A stretch of DNA of 64,000 nucleotides from Acidobacteriota bacterium (GTDB lineage: Bacteria; Acidobacteriota; UBA6911; JACQSX01). The DNA lies in assembly GCA_016211105.1 (NCBI GenBank), contig JACQSX010000047.1, positions 1 through 64,000 of the forward strand, written 5' to 3'. Position numbers and translations under genes: made by a program. Below are positions 37,127 to 46,868 of the stretch, in pieces. The notes under the pieces are model-generated. The model had not been told where the DNA came from, did not search any database, and saw only the letters and a list, made by a program, of their open reading frames with translations. The stretch's first letter is position 1; the number at the start of each line of letters is the position of its first letter.

Positions 37127-37594
37127 ATGGCCCAGCGAAATCTTTGTATTCTCTCCAGCTTGGTTTTTCTGGTCAACTCATTTGTGCAAGCCGAAGTGGT
37201 CTCTGGCAGGTGGGAGAAAGTCGATGCTTTGCAGCCAGGGAAGCGGATCGTCGTTATTCTAAAGGTTGGAGATCGCATTGATTCTGCCTTCCATCATTCA
37301 GAACATGAGTATCTGGCGCTGACCGATTCAAGTGGTAGGGAACGCAGGATTTTGAAATCGGACATCGGAGAAATTGTACGTGAGGACTCCGCCTTGAATG
37401 GCACGCTGAATGGACTCCTGCTGGGTTTTCTGGGGGGCGCTGCGATGGGTGGTGCTGTGGCGGCAAAGGCAGACACTGCTGCAAAGTACAGCATTCCTTT
37501 TTGGGGCGCGGCGGGGGCTGGGGCGGGAGCGCTGATTGGGCGGGCAGTGGATAAGACGCGTAAAGAGATGGAGGTTATCTACCGCTCCCGGTGA
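37127..37594 (+). CDS. Secreted protein with LSm-like barrel and glycine-rich C-terminus
   Basis: A 155-residue protein with a signal peptide (about residues 1-22, ending FVQA), a short predicted beta domain (GKRIVVILKVGDRIDSAF...YLALTDSSGRERRILKSDI) and glycine-rich hydrophobic segments (LNGLLLGFLGGAAMGGAVAA, GAAGAGAGALIGRAV) like a glycine zipper. The beta domain resembles the ones in the two lipoproteins at 52178-52988. The start is preferred because AAGGAAG precedes it. Function unknown. Confidence 0.65.
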   Translation: MAQRNLCILSSLVFLVNSFVQAEVVSGRWEKVDALQPGKRIVVILKVGDRIDSAFHHSEHEYLALTDSSGRERRILKSDIGEIVREDSALNGTLNGLLLGFLGGAAMGGAVAAKADTAAKYSIPFWGAAGAGAGALIGRAVDKTRKEMEVIYRSR

Positions 37595-37764
37595 GGTTAA
37601 TGCTCGCGTCATCATAAAATGTACTGTGAAAATTAGGCCACTGCTTTTGAAAACATACGTTCTGTTTCTTTCAGGCTCAACACTGCTCTATACCCAGATA
37701 GTTCCCGGCCGTTGGGAAAGTTGGATACTCAGCCACCTGTGACGGATCAGAGACGGGGTAACTG

Positions 37765-38805
37765 ATGACGAATGTCTGCAGGCCCTCTGCCGGTGAGACC
37801 CAATCATCTGAGATCCTATTACGCAAGGCCTGCAGGGTTGTAATTGTAAACTGGAATTCGGGAAGCCGTTTACATCATTGCCTGGAGAGCATTCCAAGTG
37901 AATTTCAGGTCGTGGTAGTTGATAACGCCTCATCCGACCACAGCTTGGATGACCTGTGCAACCAGGATCGACTTGAAGACCGTTCCCAGCCGAAGTCACT
38001 AACTGGGAGCAATGGAGAAGCGTCGTTGGGCTGCCACTTGTCGAAGTGGCAAAGAAGTCATCGGCAACCACGAGACTTGCGAATCATTCGGAACCAACAG
38101 AACGAGGGCTTTGCCGGCGCAGCTAACCGCGGGGCCGCTGGTTGCGCCTCTGAATTTTTGCTGTTTTTGAACCCGGATGTCTCCTTTTGTTGCGAAACGA
38201 GTGCAGACGTCATGCTGTGCTTGTTGCGCGTACGGCCGCGAGCGGCGGCTGCCACCGGACGTCTCGTGCACTGGCCACATCGGCGGTCGGGAGGCCGGCG
38301 ACCTCGCCGTTCATGCAATCTAATTTGTCCACTTCCCACATTATGGTCTGCGCTTTCTAATGTTCTTTTTTTCGATGAAGTTCTGCAACGACCGATGGTT
38401 CGACGCATGTCACCTAAAGATCTTTGCTCAACCGTCTCGCCGGAGGAATCTGAACCGGAACGGATCCAGCAGGCCCCGGGTGCGTGTCTGTTGATCCGTC
38501 GAGCGATCTTTGAAAAGCTTGGAGGGTTCGATTCTTCCTTTCATCCTGCCTGGTTTGAAGACGTCGACCTTTGCAAACGCCTGGCGAATTTGGGGTTGGA
38601 GATTTTCTATCACCCGCAAGCCGTGTTTCGACACGAAGGAGGATACAGTGTTGATCTGATCGGTGAACCAGAGTTCAACCGCATCTTTTACTGCAACATG
38701 ATTCGATATTTCAAAAAGCATCACGGGCCAGGGGCTGTGGTTTTCCTGAGGGCGGCGGTTTCGATCGGGAATGCTATGCGGCGATTGTTCCATATCCTGA
38801 CATGA
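37765..38805 (+). CDS. Family 2 glycosyltransferase
   Basis: A 346-residue GT-A enzyme: VVIVNWNSGSRLHHCLESI and VVVVDNASSDHS at the N-terminus bind the nucleotide sugar; FLLFLNPDVSF contains the acidic metal site; and GACLLIRRAIFEKLGGFD with PAWFEDVDLCKRL holds the catalytic acidic residues of the rhamnosyltransferase-like subgroup. Residues 60-105 are a family-atypical, charged insertion. It is likely part of the polysaccharide pathway and adjacent to a second GT2. Confidence 0.85.
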   Translation: MTNVCRPSAGETQSSEILLRKACRVVIVNWNSGSRLHHCLESIPSEFQVVVVDNASSDHSLDDLCNQDRLEDRSQPKSLTGSNGEASLGCHLSKWQRSHRQPRDLRIIRNQQNEGFAGAANRGAAGCASEFLLFLNPDVSFCCETSADVMLCLLRVRPRAAAATGRLVHWPHRRSGGRRPRRSCNLICPLPTLWSALSNVLFFDEVLQRPMVRRMSPKDLCSTVSPEESEPERIQQAPGACLLIRRAIFEKLGGFDSSFHPAWFEDVDLCKRLANLGLEIFYHPQAVFRHEGGYSVDLIGEPEFNRIFYCNMIRYFKKHHGPGAVVFLRAAVSIGNAMRRLFHILT

Positions 38806-38869
38806 GCTGATTTTGCGCGCTCTGGGTTTCATGTCCGTTGGAATTGCAAGCCGATCGACCGGAATTATT

Positions 38870-39868
38870 ATGCAACCGCTTCTTGTGAGCATCGTGACCT
38901 ACCAGAGTGCCGCCACGATCGTGGGGTGTTTGGAAAGTTTACTTAGCCAGACGTTTCGAGATTTCCAAGTCGTGGTGGTGGACAATGCTTCCTGTGACGG
39001 CACGGTGGAAAAAGTGGGCGCCTTCGGCATTGAAGCAATCAAAAATCAATCCAATGTAGGTTTTTGCTCAGCTCACAACCAAGTTATTGCCAGGTCTCAT
39101 GCAGACTTTCTGTTGGTCTTGAATCCGGATGTGCAATTGGCGCCCGATTTCATCCAGCAACTGCTCACAGCAATGCGACAGAATCGCCGTATCGGCACAG
39201 CCTGTGGGAAACTGCTGCGGCTGCGAGGTGGATCTCGTACCAACGTGATTGACTCTGCAGGGATGGTATTGCGCAGGAATCAGCGGCATTTGGATCGGGG
39301 AGCGGGCGAGATCGATTGTGGCCAGTATGATGGGGCTGGTTTTATATTTGGAGCAAGCGGAGCGGCCGCTCTCTATCGACAGGAATTTATCGAGGACGTG
39401 TCTCAAGGAGGGGAATTTTTCGATCCCAATTTTTTTTCCTTTCGAGAGGACGCAGACCTGAGCTGGCGAGGGCAGTGGTTGGGTTGGAATTGCCTTTACT
39501 GGCCAGCGGCCTTAGGGTGGCATGCAAGGCGTGTGACACCGGAACGCCGGAGAGAACTTCCTCCAGAAATCAATTATCATTCAGTGAAGAACCGGTTTTT
39601 GATGCGTATTAAGAATCTGGATGGTAGGAACTATCTGCGACATTTCCTTGACATCACGTGTCGTGATTTGGGTATCTTCGGCTACGTGTTATTAAGAGAA
39701 CGGACGAGCTTATCCGCTTTTAAATTTGTTCTGAGCCACTATGGGGAGTATCGTCGTCTGCGGGAAGATCTGAGGTTGCGTCGGCGTGTTGGACCCGAAC
39801 AGGTCGGCGCTTGGTTTGACAGGGACATCAAACTACTCAAGTCCGGCTTAGAAGTCGCCGATTCATAG
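38870..39868 (+). CDS. Family 2 glycosyltransferase
   Basis: A 332-residue GT-A enzyme with LLVSIVTYQSAATIVGCLES, VVVVDNASCDGTVEKV, FLLVLNPDVQL and FSFREDADLSWRGQWLGW, the same subgroup as the preceding gene. A tandem pair of such enzymes usually adds successive residues to one glycan. Start uncertain: ATG 38870 sits just before the first strand; in-frame starts at 38813 and 38831 are possible. Confidence 0.85.
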   Translation: MQPLLVSIVTYQSAATIVGCLESLLSQTFRDFQVVVVDNASCDGTVEKVGAFGIEAIKNQSNVGFCSAHNQVIARSHADFLLVLNPDVQLAPDFIQQLLTAMRQNRRIGTACGKLLRLRGGSRTNVIDSAGMVLRRNQRHLDRGAGEIDCGQYDGAGFIFGASGAAALYRQEFIEDVSQGGEFFDPNFFSFREDADLSWRGQWLGWNCLYWPAALGWHARRVTPERRRELPPEINYHSVKNRFLMRIKNLDGRNYLRHFLDITCRDLGIFGYVLLRERTSLSAFKFVLSHYGEYRRLREDLRLRRRVGPEQVGAWFDRDIKLLKSGLEVADS

Positions 39869-39898
39869 GAAGCGAATACAAACATAGAGGCCGAGATC

Positions 39899-40960
39899 TT
39901 GCATCCCATTGACTCGCTGCGCTGTCCGCAAAGGGCGCGACACAAACACCGCGGCGTCCGGAGGTTGCTGCTGCGTTGTAGGAACCGTAGGATGCTGCTG
40001 GCTGCGATGTCGTTGATTGTGTGGTGCGGAGCTGCGTCACTCCTGGGCCTGAGGTACCATCCGGCGCGACAGGTGCAACCAACAACCACGGTGCGCGTCG
40101 GCGTCACGATGGTAACGGTGGGAGTGCGCGTTACCGACCGCAGGGGCAGGGAAGTTCATGGTCTGAAAGTCCAAGACTTTAGGCTGTATGAAGACGATCT
40201 TCCGCAGACGATCTCTTTTTTCTCCGAGGAGGAACAGCCTGTCAGTCTGGGGATACTTCTGGATCGAAGCCAAAGCATGGGTGTCAGTGACAAATTGCAA
40301 CGAGCCAAAGTGGCCGCAATGTACCTGGAACAGGCTAGTCATCCAGACAATGAGTTCCTGTATGCGACCTTTGACGACAGGGCGGAGGTAGTAGTCGATT
40401 TCACCGCCAACCGCGAGCGAGTGGAATCGGCGATTCTGGGGACTCTTCCAGGAGGAGGTACTAGCTTCTATGACGCGATTCTGGCGGTGGCAGGTCGCTT
40501 TGCAAGCGCGACATACCCGCGACAAGCGCTGGCGGTTATCACCGATGGTGCCGACCAGCACAGCCAACACACTCTGGACGACGTGATCCAGGGACTTCAG
40601 ACTTCGCAGGCACAGCTTTTTCTGATCGGCTACTTCAGTGAATTTGAAAGCCGCCTGTTTCGCGACAGTGGTGAAAAGATCACGTTGATTGACGGAGAAC
40701 CCATCGACAACCCGCGCTTTGTCTTCAAGCGTCTGGCCGAAGAGACTGGAGCCGCCTCCTTCTTTCCCAGATCCGACGAAGAGTTCAAGCAGGCTGCCCA
40801 AGCGATATCCCGTGATCTGCGCCATCAATACACTCTGGCGTATTATCCTCCCAGAAATTCCTCCAGAGAGGGTAGCTATCGCTACATCCGTGTGAAAGTA
40901 CGCGGGAGCGGTCTTAAAGTCAGAGCTCGATTGGGATATCGGCGCCCGGCGGAACCTTAG
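39899..40960 (+). CDS. VWFA-related domain protein (Acidobacteria-type)
   Basis: A 353-residue protein with one hydrophobic N-terminal segment (about residues 32-48) that may be a signal anchor, then a von Willebrand A domain. The MIDAS metal site is LLDRSQSM (DxSxS), with GGTSFYDAI and ITDGADQHS completing it. The preceding VTMVTVGVRVTDRRGREV strand and the closing RYIRVKVRGSGLKVRARLGY are typical of the VWFA-related family expanded in Acidobacteria. Function is probably adhesion or assembly at the cell surface. The TTG start is tentative. Confidence 0.83.
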   Translation: MHPIDSLRCPQRARHKHRGVRRLLLRCRNRRMLLAAMSLIVWCGAASLLGLRYHPARQVQPTTTVRVGVTMVTVGVRVTDRRGREVHGLKVQDFRLYEDDLPQTISFFSEEEQPVSLGILLDRSQSMGVSDKLQRAKVAAMYLEQASHPDNEFLYATFDDRAEVVVDFTANRERVESAILGTLPGGGTSFYDAILAVAGRFASATYPRQALAVITDGADQHSQHTLDDVIQGLQTSQAQLFLIGYFSEFESRLFRDSGEKITLIDGEPIDNPRFVFKRLAEETGAASFFPRSDEEFKQAAQAISRDLRHQYTLAYYPPRNSSREGSYRYIRVKVRGSGLKVRARLGYRRPAEP

Positions 40961-40962
40961 TG

Positions 40963-41101
40963 CCTCGATTCATAAAATGGGGTAACGTTGCTGATGAGGC
41001 TTGCGAGGCGAGATCCAGGGCGAGGAGAAATCGATGCAGGGACATCGACGAGCGACGCCGAGATGGCCCGCAACCAATGTTATCGTATATATCAATCGAG
41101 G
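40963..41101 (+). repeat. Structured intergenic element, copy A
   Basis: The element is bounded by CCTCGATT (40963-40970) and its exact reverse complement AATCGAGG (41094-41101). Inside, TAACGTTG pairs with CAATGTTA (7 of 8), TTGCG with CGCAA, and a hairpin CGATG/CATCG spans 41032-41047. A core of about 75 nt (41001-41075) is clearly similar to copy B at 46869-47059, while the outer stems differ in sequence. It fills the gap between two convergent genes; no gene is seen in this 307-nt interval. Confidence 0.6.
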
Positions 41102-41267
41102 CACTGAGGCGAAATTTGGAATTGCAATGACTCGAACACGCCCACAACTCAGGCTTGTTGTCTCCCAATTCGTGGTTTTTTTGGAGCGGACCGTTTTTAA
41201 TGGAACGATGATCGACTGCAGCAGACGGAGGGTTACGGGACGCCAGAATTGTCACTCCACCATCTAG

Positions 41268-42305
41268 CTAGTCCTGGGGAACGGATTCCAAAGGAAGGTT
41301 GGCGTCTGCGGTAAGCTTCAGGTCCGAAAATTGACCACGCTCAAATTTCGGGAAGGCGGCAACCGCGATCATTGCCGCGTTATCAGTGGTATAAACGGGA
41401 CTCGGACAATAGACGGCGATTCCCATCGGTTCGAATAATTCTTTGAAAGTCTTCCTTAGAAGACGATTGCAGGCCACGCCTCCGGTCAAAAGGACGCTTT
41501 GTACCGGATAATGGTGCAAGGCGGATTCCGTTCGCTTCGCCAACGTTCGCACAATTGCCTTCTGATAGCTCGCTAGCAGATCCGTGACGCGCTGTGGAAT
41601 TTCGCAAGCATCGTTGACCATCGGAATGGAACACTCTCGGATATAGCGCAGTGCGGCCGTCTTGAAACCACTAAAGCTGAAGTCCAGACCACCGCTCGTG
41701 ATCTTTGGGAGTGAGAACCTAAACGCATCGGGACTTCCCTTGTCCGAGAGTCGATCAATGATGGGTCCGCCGGGATAGCCTAAGCCGAGAGCCTTGGATA
41801 GCTTATCGAGCGCTTCGCCGGCCGCATCGTCGCGCGTGCGAGCAACCAACTGGTATTTCTCCATTTCGGAGATCCAATATAAGTTGGTATGCCCGCCGGA
41901 CACAATCAAACCAAGTGCCGGAAATTTGATTTGGTGGTGTTCGATCAGAGGCGAGAACAGATGCCCTTCCAGGTGATTGATGCTCACCAGCGGTCGTTCT
42001 AAAGAATAGGCCAGGGTCTTGGCGAAAGAAACGCCGACCAGCAGCGAACCGATCAGTCCCGGGCCCTGCGTCACCGCAAGCCCATCCAGGGAGTCCAAGT
42101 CCACCTGTGCTTGGTCGAGAGCTGAGCGCACGATGACCGTGATCTGGCGCACATGTTCCCGTGAAGCCAGTTCTGGGACCACACCTCCGTATGGCTTATG
42201 AATAGATATCTGGCTGCTGACGATGTTGGAAAGGACTCGAGTGCGATCCTGCAAGACCGCGGCCGCCGTTTCGTCGCAACTAGTCTCAATGGCTAAGATA
42301 CGCAT
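41268..42305 (-). CDS. tsaD: tRNA threonylcarbamoyladenosine transferase TsaD
   Basis: A 345-residue protein of the Kae1/TsaD family that transfers the threonylcarbamoyl group to A37 of ANN-decoding tRNAs. Seen: [15 protein letters not shown], metal-binding [34 protein letters not shown] and [12 protein letters not shown]. The length matches the family. It overlaps the end of mtnA by 13 nt and is probably translated from the same mRNA. Confidence 0.95.
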   Translation of the reverse strand: MRILAIETSCDETAAAVLQDRTRVLSNIVSSQISIHKPYGGVVPELASREHVRQITVIVRSALDQAQVDLDSLDGLAVTQGPGLIGSLLVGVSFAKTLAYSLERPLVSINHLEGHLFSPLIEHHQIKFPALGLIVSGGHTNLYWISEMEKYQLVARTRDDAAGEALDKLSKALGLGYPGGPIIDRLSDKGSPDAFRFSLPKITSGGLDFSFSGFKTAALRYIRECSIPMVNDACEIPQRVTDLLASYQKAIVRTLAKRTESALHHYPVQSVLLTGGVACNRLLRKTFKELFEPMGIAVYCPSPVYTTDNAAMIAVAAFPKFERGQFSDLKLTADANLPLESVPQD

Positions 42306-43339
42306 GACTTCGCCAGCGCTCGAAGCGAGGCAGCGTAAGGAGGGCGAGCGACGCCATTTTCTGTGATGATGGCAGAGACGTATTCGGCGGGAGTGACGTC
42401 GAATGCCGGATTCCGAGCAGTCACACAGTCTGGGGCAATGCGCTTGCCGTTCAGTTCCAACACCTCTTGTTCGCTCCGCTGCTCGATGGGAATGTCCGCG
42501 CCTGTTGCCGTGTTGAAGTCAATGGTAGACATCGGCGCGGCAACGTAAAAGGGGATACGATGGGCTTTTGCCAGAACAGCCACGGTATACGTGCCGATTT
42601 TGTTAGCCACGTCCCCGTTGGCGGCGACCCGGTCCGCGCCGACGATGACCGCCTGTACCTCTTCGGTCTTCATGACGTGGCCCGCCATGCTGTCTGTAAT
42701 TAATGCGACTGGGATATTGTCTTTCATCAACTCCCAGGCGGTGAGCCGCGCGCCTTGTAGAAACGGGCGCGTCTCATCGGCCAGAACACGGATTGATTTC
42801 CCTGCGTTTACTGCCGCCCGAATCACTCCGAGCGCAGTCCCGAAGCCCGCAGTGGCCAACGCCCCGGCGTTACAGTGAGTGAGAACTGTCGCTTGATTGG
42901 GAAGGAGAGCCTGACCATGATCGCCAATGCGACGATTCACGGTGATATCTTCCTGATAGACCTGGATCGCCTCTTGTTGAAGCAGCTCTTTTATTTCGGG
43001 AAGGGGATGATGCTTGTTGGCGTCGTATACTCGCCGCATGCGGTTAATCGCCCAGAAAAGGTTGACCGCCGTGGGACGGGTCTGGGCCAGGAGTTGGCAA
43101 ATGGCCTCAAACCTTGAGTCTAATTCAGTGCCCGAGAGATTGCGAAGGTTCCTCACCCCCAAAGCAATCCCCATTGCCGCAGCCACACCAATTGCCGGAG
43201 CTCCACGGATGACCATCGACCGGATAGCATCCGCAACTTGTTCATGGCTCTGATAGAGGTTGTAAACCTCCTCGTTCGGCAGGAGCCGCTGGTCGATCAT
43301 TAATACACCTCGGTCTGTCCATTCTATGGTGCGGATCAT
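42293..43339 (-). CDS. mtnA: S-methyl-5-thioribose-1-phosphate isomerase
   Basis: A 348-residue isomerase of the methionine salvage pathway, converting 5-methylthioribose-1-phosphate to the ribulose form. Motifs: [17 protein letters not shown], the catalytic cysteine in [20 protein letters not shown], and the catalytic aspartate in [19 protein letters not shown]. No other salvage genes (mtnK, mtnB, mtnC) lie here. It overlaps tsaD by 13 nt and diverges from the ABC transporter at 43565. Confidence 0.94.
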   Translation of the reverse strand: MIRTIEWTDRGVLMIDQRLLPNEEVYNLYQSHEQVADAIRSMVIRGAPAIGVAAAMGIALGVRNLRNLSGTELDSRFEAICQLLAQTRPTAVNLFWAINRMRRVYDANKHHPLPEIKELLQQEAIQVYQEDITVNRRIGDHGQALLPNQATVLTHCNAGALATAGFGTALGVIRAAVNAGKSIRVLADETRPFLQGARLTAWELMKDNIPVALITDSMAGHVMKTEEVQAVIVGADRVAANGDVANKIGTYTVAVLAKAHRIPFYVAAPMSTIDFNTATGADIPIEQRSEQEVLELNGKRIAPDCVTARNPAFDVTPAEYVSAIITENGVARPPYAASLRALAKSCVS

Positions 43340-43519
43340 CGTAATCTTCCCTGTGCCTGTTGTTCACGACGCCAGTGCGGCTGTGTAGAAAATTGTCGCG
43401 TACACTCACCCGTGGAAACTGGCTTTACCAGCTTAGCGTGTGATAGAAGGAATTGCGAGACGAAATCCATACAGGCATGGGCCATTGGTCGAGAGTGACA
43501 AAACAGCTCGGTGGCCTCA

Positions 43520-43550
43520 TTGACCCGTGACGAATGACCCAAGCTACAAT
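43520..43550 (+). promoter_or_regulatory. Candidate promoter of the FecCD-type transporter
   Basis: TTGACC (43520-43525) and TACAAT (43545-43550) lie 19 nt apart, slightly more than the ideal 17, and the -10 ends 14 nt before the ATG. No cobalamin riboswitch consensus was found in the 225-nt gap. Confidence 0.4.
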
Positions 43551-43564
43551 AAGATGTCTTTCCC

Positions 43565-44581
43565 ATGACTCAAGTTTCTTTGCGTTCTTTCCTGATATCC
43601 AGCTTCTTGTTCGCAATCCTGCTTGTCCTTGTCGTCGGACTGGCTGGGGGGATAGGATCCGTAGAGATATCGCCCGTCCAATTCGTGCAGATCCTGGGGG
43701 GAGATCAGAGCGACCTCCAACTGTACGAAATTGTGTGGTTGTTGCGACTGCCGCGCATTTTCGTGTCGGCTCTAGTAGGAGGAGGTCTAGCAGTAGCAGG
43801 AGCCGTGTTCCAATCGCTCCTCCGAAATCCGTTAGCCGATCCATTCGTACTAGGGGTTTCCAGCGGCGCCAGCTTTGGCGCCATCATGTCCTCGCTGCTG
43901 CTGCATTTTGGATGGGTTCGATGGGAGCCGATGATCTACTTGCGACCAGGAACGGCTTTTCTGGGAGCTTTGGCAACCATTGCGATCGTCTATGCGGTGG
44001 CTGGAGCGCAACGTGGGATCGGCTCCAACCGATTGTTGCTGGCGGGTATTGTTGTTTCGTCGTTTCTTTACTCGATGAACATTTTCCTGCTGACCTTCCT
44101 GGGGCAGGCGGACGTACAAACTGTGTTTTTCTGGATGATCGGCGATCTTAGCCAGCCCGCCGGAAGCATAGGGATTGTTGCGGCTGCGGTGCTCGTAGGA
44201 TTCTGCATGCTGTTTCTTCTGGCGCGGGAACTGGATCTGCTCGCGGTCTCTGAGCAAGACGCGCTGGCCCTGGGAGTCCCAGTGGGGCGCATCAAGCTCC
44301 TCACGTATTTGTTCGCCTCCCTGATGACGGCGGTAGTCGTTTCCGTCAGCGGAAGCGTCGGCTACGTAGGTTTGCTCGTACCGCACATGGTCCGTTTCCT
44401 GGTGGGAAGTGACCATCGGCTGGTTTTGCCTGGCTGCTTGTTCGGAGGAGCGATTTTCACCATCCTGGCTGATACGGTGGCGCGCACTTTAATGTCGCCG
44501 CTGGAATTGCCGGTTGGGGTGGTAACGGCGGTAGTGGGCGCGCCAGTTTTTATCTACCTGTTGAATAAGAAGGGCCGATGA
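43565..44581 (+). CDS. FecCD/BtuC-type ABC transporter permease
   Basis: A 338-residue permease with about ten predicted membrane helices and the family signature LLRLPRIFVSALVGGGLAVA, NPLADPFVLGVSSGASFGA and VSVSGSVGYVGLLVPHMVR. Members import ferric siderophores, haem or vitamin B12. It overlaps the ATPase gene by 4 nt. No periplasmic binding protein or TonB receptor is adjacent, so the cargo cannot be named. Confidence 0.9.
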   Translation: MTQVSLRSFLISSFLFAILLVLVVGLAGGIGSVEISPVQFVQILGGDQSDLQLYEIVWLLRLPRIFVSALVGGGLAVAGAVFQSLLRNPLADPFVLGVSSGASFGAIMSSLLLHFGWVRWEPMIYLRPGTAFLGALATIAIVYAVAGAQRGIGSNRLLLAGIVVSSFLYSMNIFLLTFLGQADVQTVFFWMIGDLSQPAGSIGIVAAAVLVGFCMLFLLARELDLLAVSEQDALALGVPVGRIKLLTYLFASLMTAVVVSVSGSVGYVGLLVPHMVRFLVGSDHRLVLPGCLFGGAIFTILADTVARTLMSPLELPVGVVTAVVGAPVFIYLLNKKGR

Positions 44582-45366
44582 ATCCTCTGCTGCAGGCCAT
44601 CGACCTCACCTTTGGATATCCTAGCGGGTTCGGCCCGATCGTGAAAAATGTGTCACTCCTTCTGCATCCGGGAGATTTTGTTGGTGTTGTAGGTCCTAAT
44701 GGATCGGGAAAAACGACGCTGTTGCGGCTGTTGTACGGCGCTTTATCGCCCGATTCCGGCGAAGTTCGACTCCATGGCAGGTCGCTAAAACACTGGGGTA
44801 ACAAAGGCCTGGCTCGAAGGATTGCCGTGGTGGGACAGGAACCTTTTTGGAATTTCCCGATTACGGTCCATGACTTCGTGTTGCAGGGAAGATACCCTTA
44901 CCTGGGACGCTTCGGCTTCGAAACCGAGCGGGATCGAACCTGCGTCGACGAGGCGCTCAGAAAAGTCAGCCTCACCGAGCTTGCCAGCCGCCACGTACAA
45001 GAACTAAGCGCGGGCGAGCGTCAAAGAATGCTGCTGGCCCGGGCTTTGGCGCAGCAACCAGAAATTTTCATGTTAGATGAGCCCACCGCCAATCTTGACT
45101 TGCGCTACCAGATTGAAATTTTGCAACTGATGAAACAGCTCCAGCAGGAATGTAGCTTTACCGTGCTTGTGATCAGTCACGAAGTAAACCTGATACTGGG
45201 CTTCGTCAAGCGGTTGATTTTATTCAAGGCCGGCGGTTTGCTCGCCGAGGGAGAACCTGATGAGGTAGTGACAGCGGAAAATTTTGAGAAACTTTTTGGC
45301 GTCCCGTTTCAAGTCAGCACGATCACGGAGGAGAGGAAAAAATACTGGATCTTTCCCTCGCCTTGA
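44578..45366 (+). CDS. FecE/BtuD-type ABC transporter ATPase
   Basis: A 262-residue ATPase with Walker A GVVGPNGSGKTTLLRLLYG, the signature LSAGERQRMLLARAL and Walker B IFMLDEPTANLD, followed by VISHEVNLIL. It energises the permease encoded just upstream for iron-siderophore or cobalamin uptake. The stop is followed closely by the convergent membrane-protein gene at 45415. Confidence 0.92.
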   Translation: MNPLLQAIDLTFGYPSGFGPIVKNVSLLLHPGDFVGVVGPNGSGKTTLLRLLYGALSPDSGEVRLHGRSLKHWGNKGLARRIAVVGQEPFWNFPITVHDFVLQGRYPYLGRFGFETERDRTCVDEALRKVSLTELASRHVQELSAGERQRMLLARALAQQPEIFMLDEPTANLDLRYQIEILQLMKQLQQECSFTVLVISHEVNLILGFVKRLILFKAGGLLAEGEPDEVVTAENFEKLFGVPFQVSTITEERKKYWIFPSP

Positions 45367-45414
45367 GGCGAACGGTGCACTTTAACAGCCGCAACAAACA
45401 TGAGCCATTCCTGG

Positions 45415-46737
45415 CTACTGAGCGTGGATTTCCTTCCTGGCAGAACTGGATTCAACCTGAAGTAAAACTAACTCGATGATGCGAAAGCCTCGCATGCGAG
45501 TGACACGCACCTGGTAAGGGCCCAGTGTTACGGTGTCACCGGGCCTTGCCGGGCGGCCTAACTGACTCATGACATGGCCTGCGATGGTATCGTTTTCCTC
45601 ATCCTCGATCTCAAGATTCAGTTTATCCTCGAGCTCTTCTAGCAATAAATTGCCGGCGATGCGGTAGCTCCTTTCATCCAGCCTTTGAAACTTGGGGGTT
45701 TCCCGGTCAAATTCATCTTGGATTTCCCCGATTAATTCTTCGACGATGTCCTCCAGTGTCACCAGCCCGGCGGTGCTGCCGTACTCGTCCACCACAATCG
45801 CCATATGCAAGTGCGTTTTTTGGAATTCCCTCAACAGCTCCTTGACTGATTTCATTTCCGGAACAAAAAGGATTTCGCGCCGCATGGTCTGCAACTCCAG
45901 ACCCTCAGCGCCGAATAAAAGGTCTTTTACATTGACGATGCCGATGACATGATCGATGTCTTTTTCACACAGAGGGTATCGGGTATGCTGACTTTCGCGA
46001 GCGATTCTCAGATTCGCCTCCAACGGCATGTCAATACACAAGAAGACGATATCGCTGCGAGGCACCATCACCTGGCGGGCGGACCGGTCGGCGAGGTCAA
46101 ATACACTTTCCATTAACTGTTGTTCGTCAGGAGAAATCAGTCCGGATCGTCGGGACTGAGCCAAGATCAGGCGCAATTCTTGTTGTGAATGCGCCAGTTC
46201 GTGTTCGGTAGGGGGCTTTGTCTGCATTAGCCGTAGAGCAACCGCAGCCGCTCCGTTCAATAGCCAGATCAGAGGGTAGGTGACCCGATAGAACCACCTC
46301 ATGGGTCGAGCGACCCAGAGCAATGTCTGTTCGCTCATGCGAATTGCCAGAGTTTTGGGAGCAAGTTCTCCAAAGACGATGTGCAGCAGCGTGATAAAGA
46401 GAAAGGCGACGGTGACGCTGATCGTATGCGCGATCACTGACGACCATGGGCCGAAGTGCAACGCACCTTCGATGAGGTGGGCAAAGGCAGGCTCACCCAA
46501 CCACCCCAGACCTAAACTTGCCAGTGTAATGCCCAACTGGGTACCGGAAAGAGCTGTATCTAGCTCGCTGTAAAGTTTTTTTGCCACCCGAGCTGAAGAA
46601 CTTCCCTGGGAGATTAGTTCATCCAGGCGGGTCGACCGGCTTCTGACAATGGCGAATTCTGCCGCAACAAAGAAGCCGTTAAGAAGAACAAGCAACAATG
46701 CGACAACGATTAAGAGCAAGTTATAGGTACTATCCAT
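45415..46737 (-). CDS. CorC/HlyC-family membrane protein (DUF21-CBS pair-CorC domain)
   Basis: A 440-residue protein with an N-terminal CNNM/DUF21 membrane domain (FFVAAEFAIVRSRSTRLDEL, TALSGTQLGITLASLGLGWL), a CBS pair from about residue 215 (VMVPRSDIVFLCIDMPLEAN, IVNVKDLLFGAEG), MAIVVDEYGSTAGLVTLEDI, and a C-terminal transporter-associated domain. Relatives act in magnesium efflux or cobalt resistance; haemolysin activity is a legacy name. ATG 46737 is preferred; GTG 46758 is possible. Confidence 0.9.
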   Translation of the reverse strand: MDSTYNLLLIVVALLLVLLNGFFVAAEFAIVRSRSTRLDELISQGSSSARVAKKLYSELDTALSGTQLGITLASLGLGWLGEPAFAHLIEGALHFGPWSSVIAHTISVTVAFLFITLLHIVFGELAPKTLAIRMSEQTLLWVARPMRWFYRVTYPLIWLLNGAAAVALRLMQTKPPTEHELAHSQQELRLILAQSRRSGLISPDEQQLMESVFDLADRSARQVMVPRSDIVFLCIDMPLEANLRIARESQHTRYPLCEKDIDHVIGIVNVKDLLFGAEGLELQTMRREILFVPEMKSVKELLREFQKTHLHMAIVVDEYGSTAGLVTLEDIVEELIGEIQDEFDRETPKFQRLDERSYRIAGNLLLEELEDKLNLEIEDEENDTIAGHVMSQLGRPARPGDTVTLGPYQVRVTRMRGFRIIELVLLQVESSSARKEIHAQ

Positions 46738-46868
46738 GAGCTGGGAAAAGTGTAGCACTGCCTGGGGAGCGAGACAAATCGGGACACAAGTCCCGGGTCA
46801 CGAGTTGAAGGTCAACGGTCCTAGATCGCAGGTTGTGGGCACAGGTTCTCTCGTGTCTCGGTACATAA

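Noticed and set aside
41001-41267. Plus-strand frame of 88 codons between the VWFA gene and tsaD
   Set aside because: It overlaps structured element A, has no ribosome binding site and reads like translated non-coding sequence.
42301-42360. Third copy of the structured element, because AGGGCGAGCGACGCC resembles its core
   Set aside because: It lies inside the coding end of mtnA and lacks the flanking stems and the CGATG hairpin.
43340-43564. Possible cobalamin riboswitch before the FecCD-type transporter
   Set aside because: The conserved GCCACTG-type box and the usual flanking boxes are not present on the correct strand.
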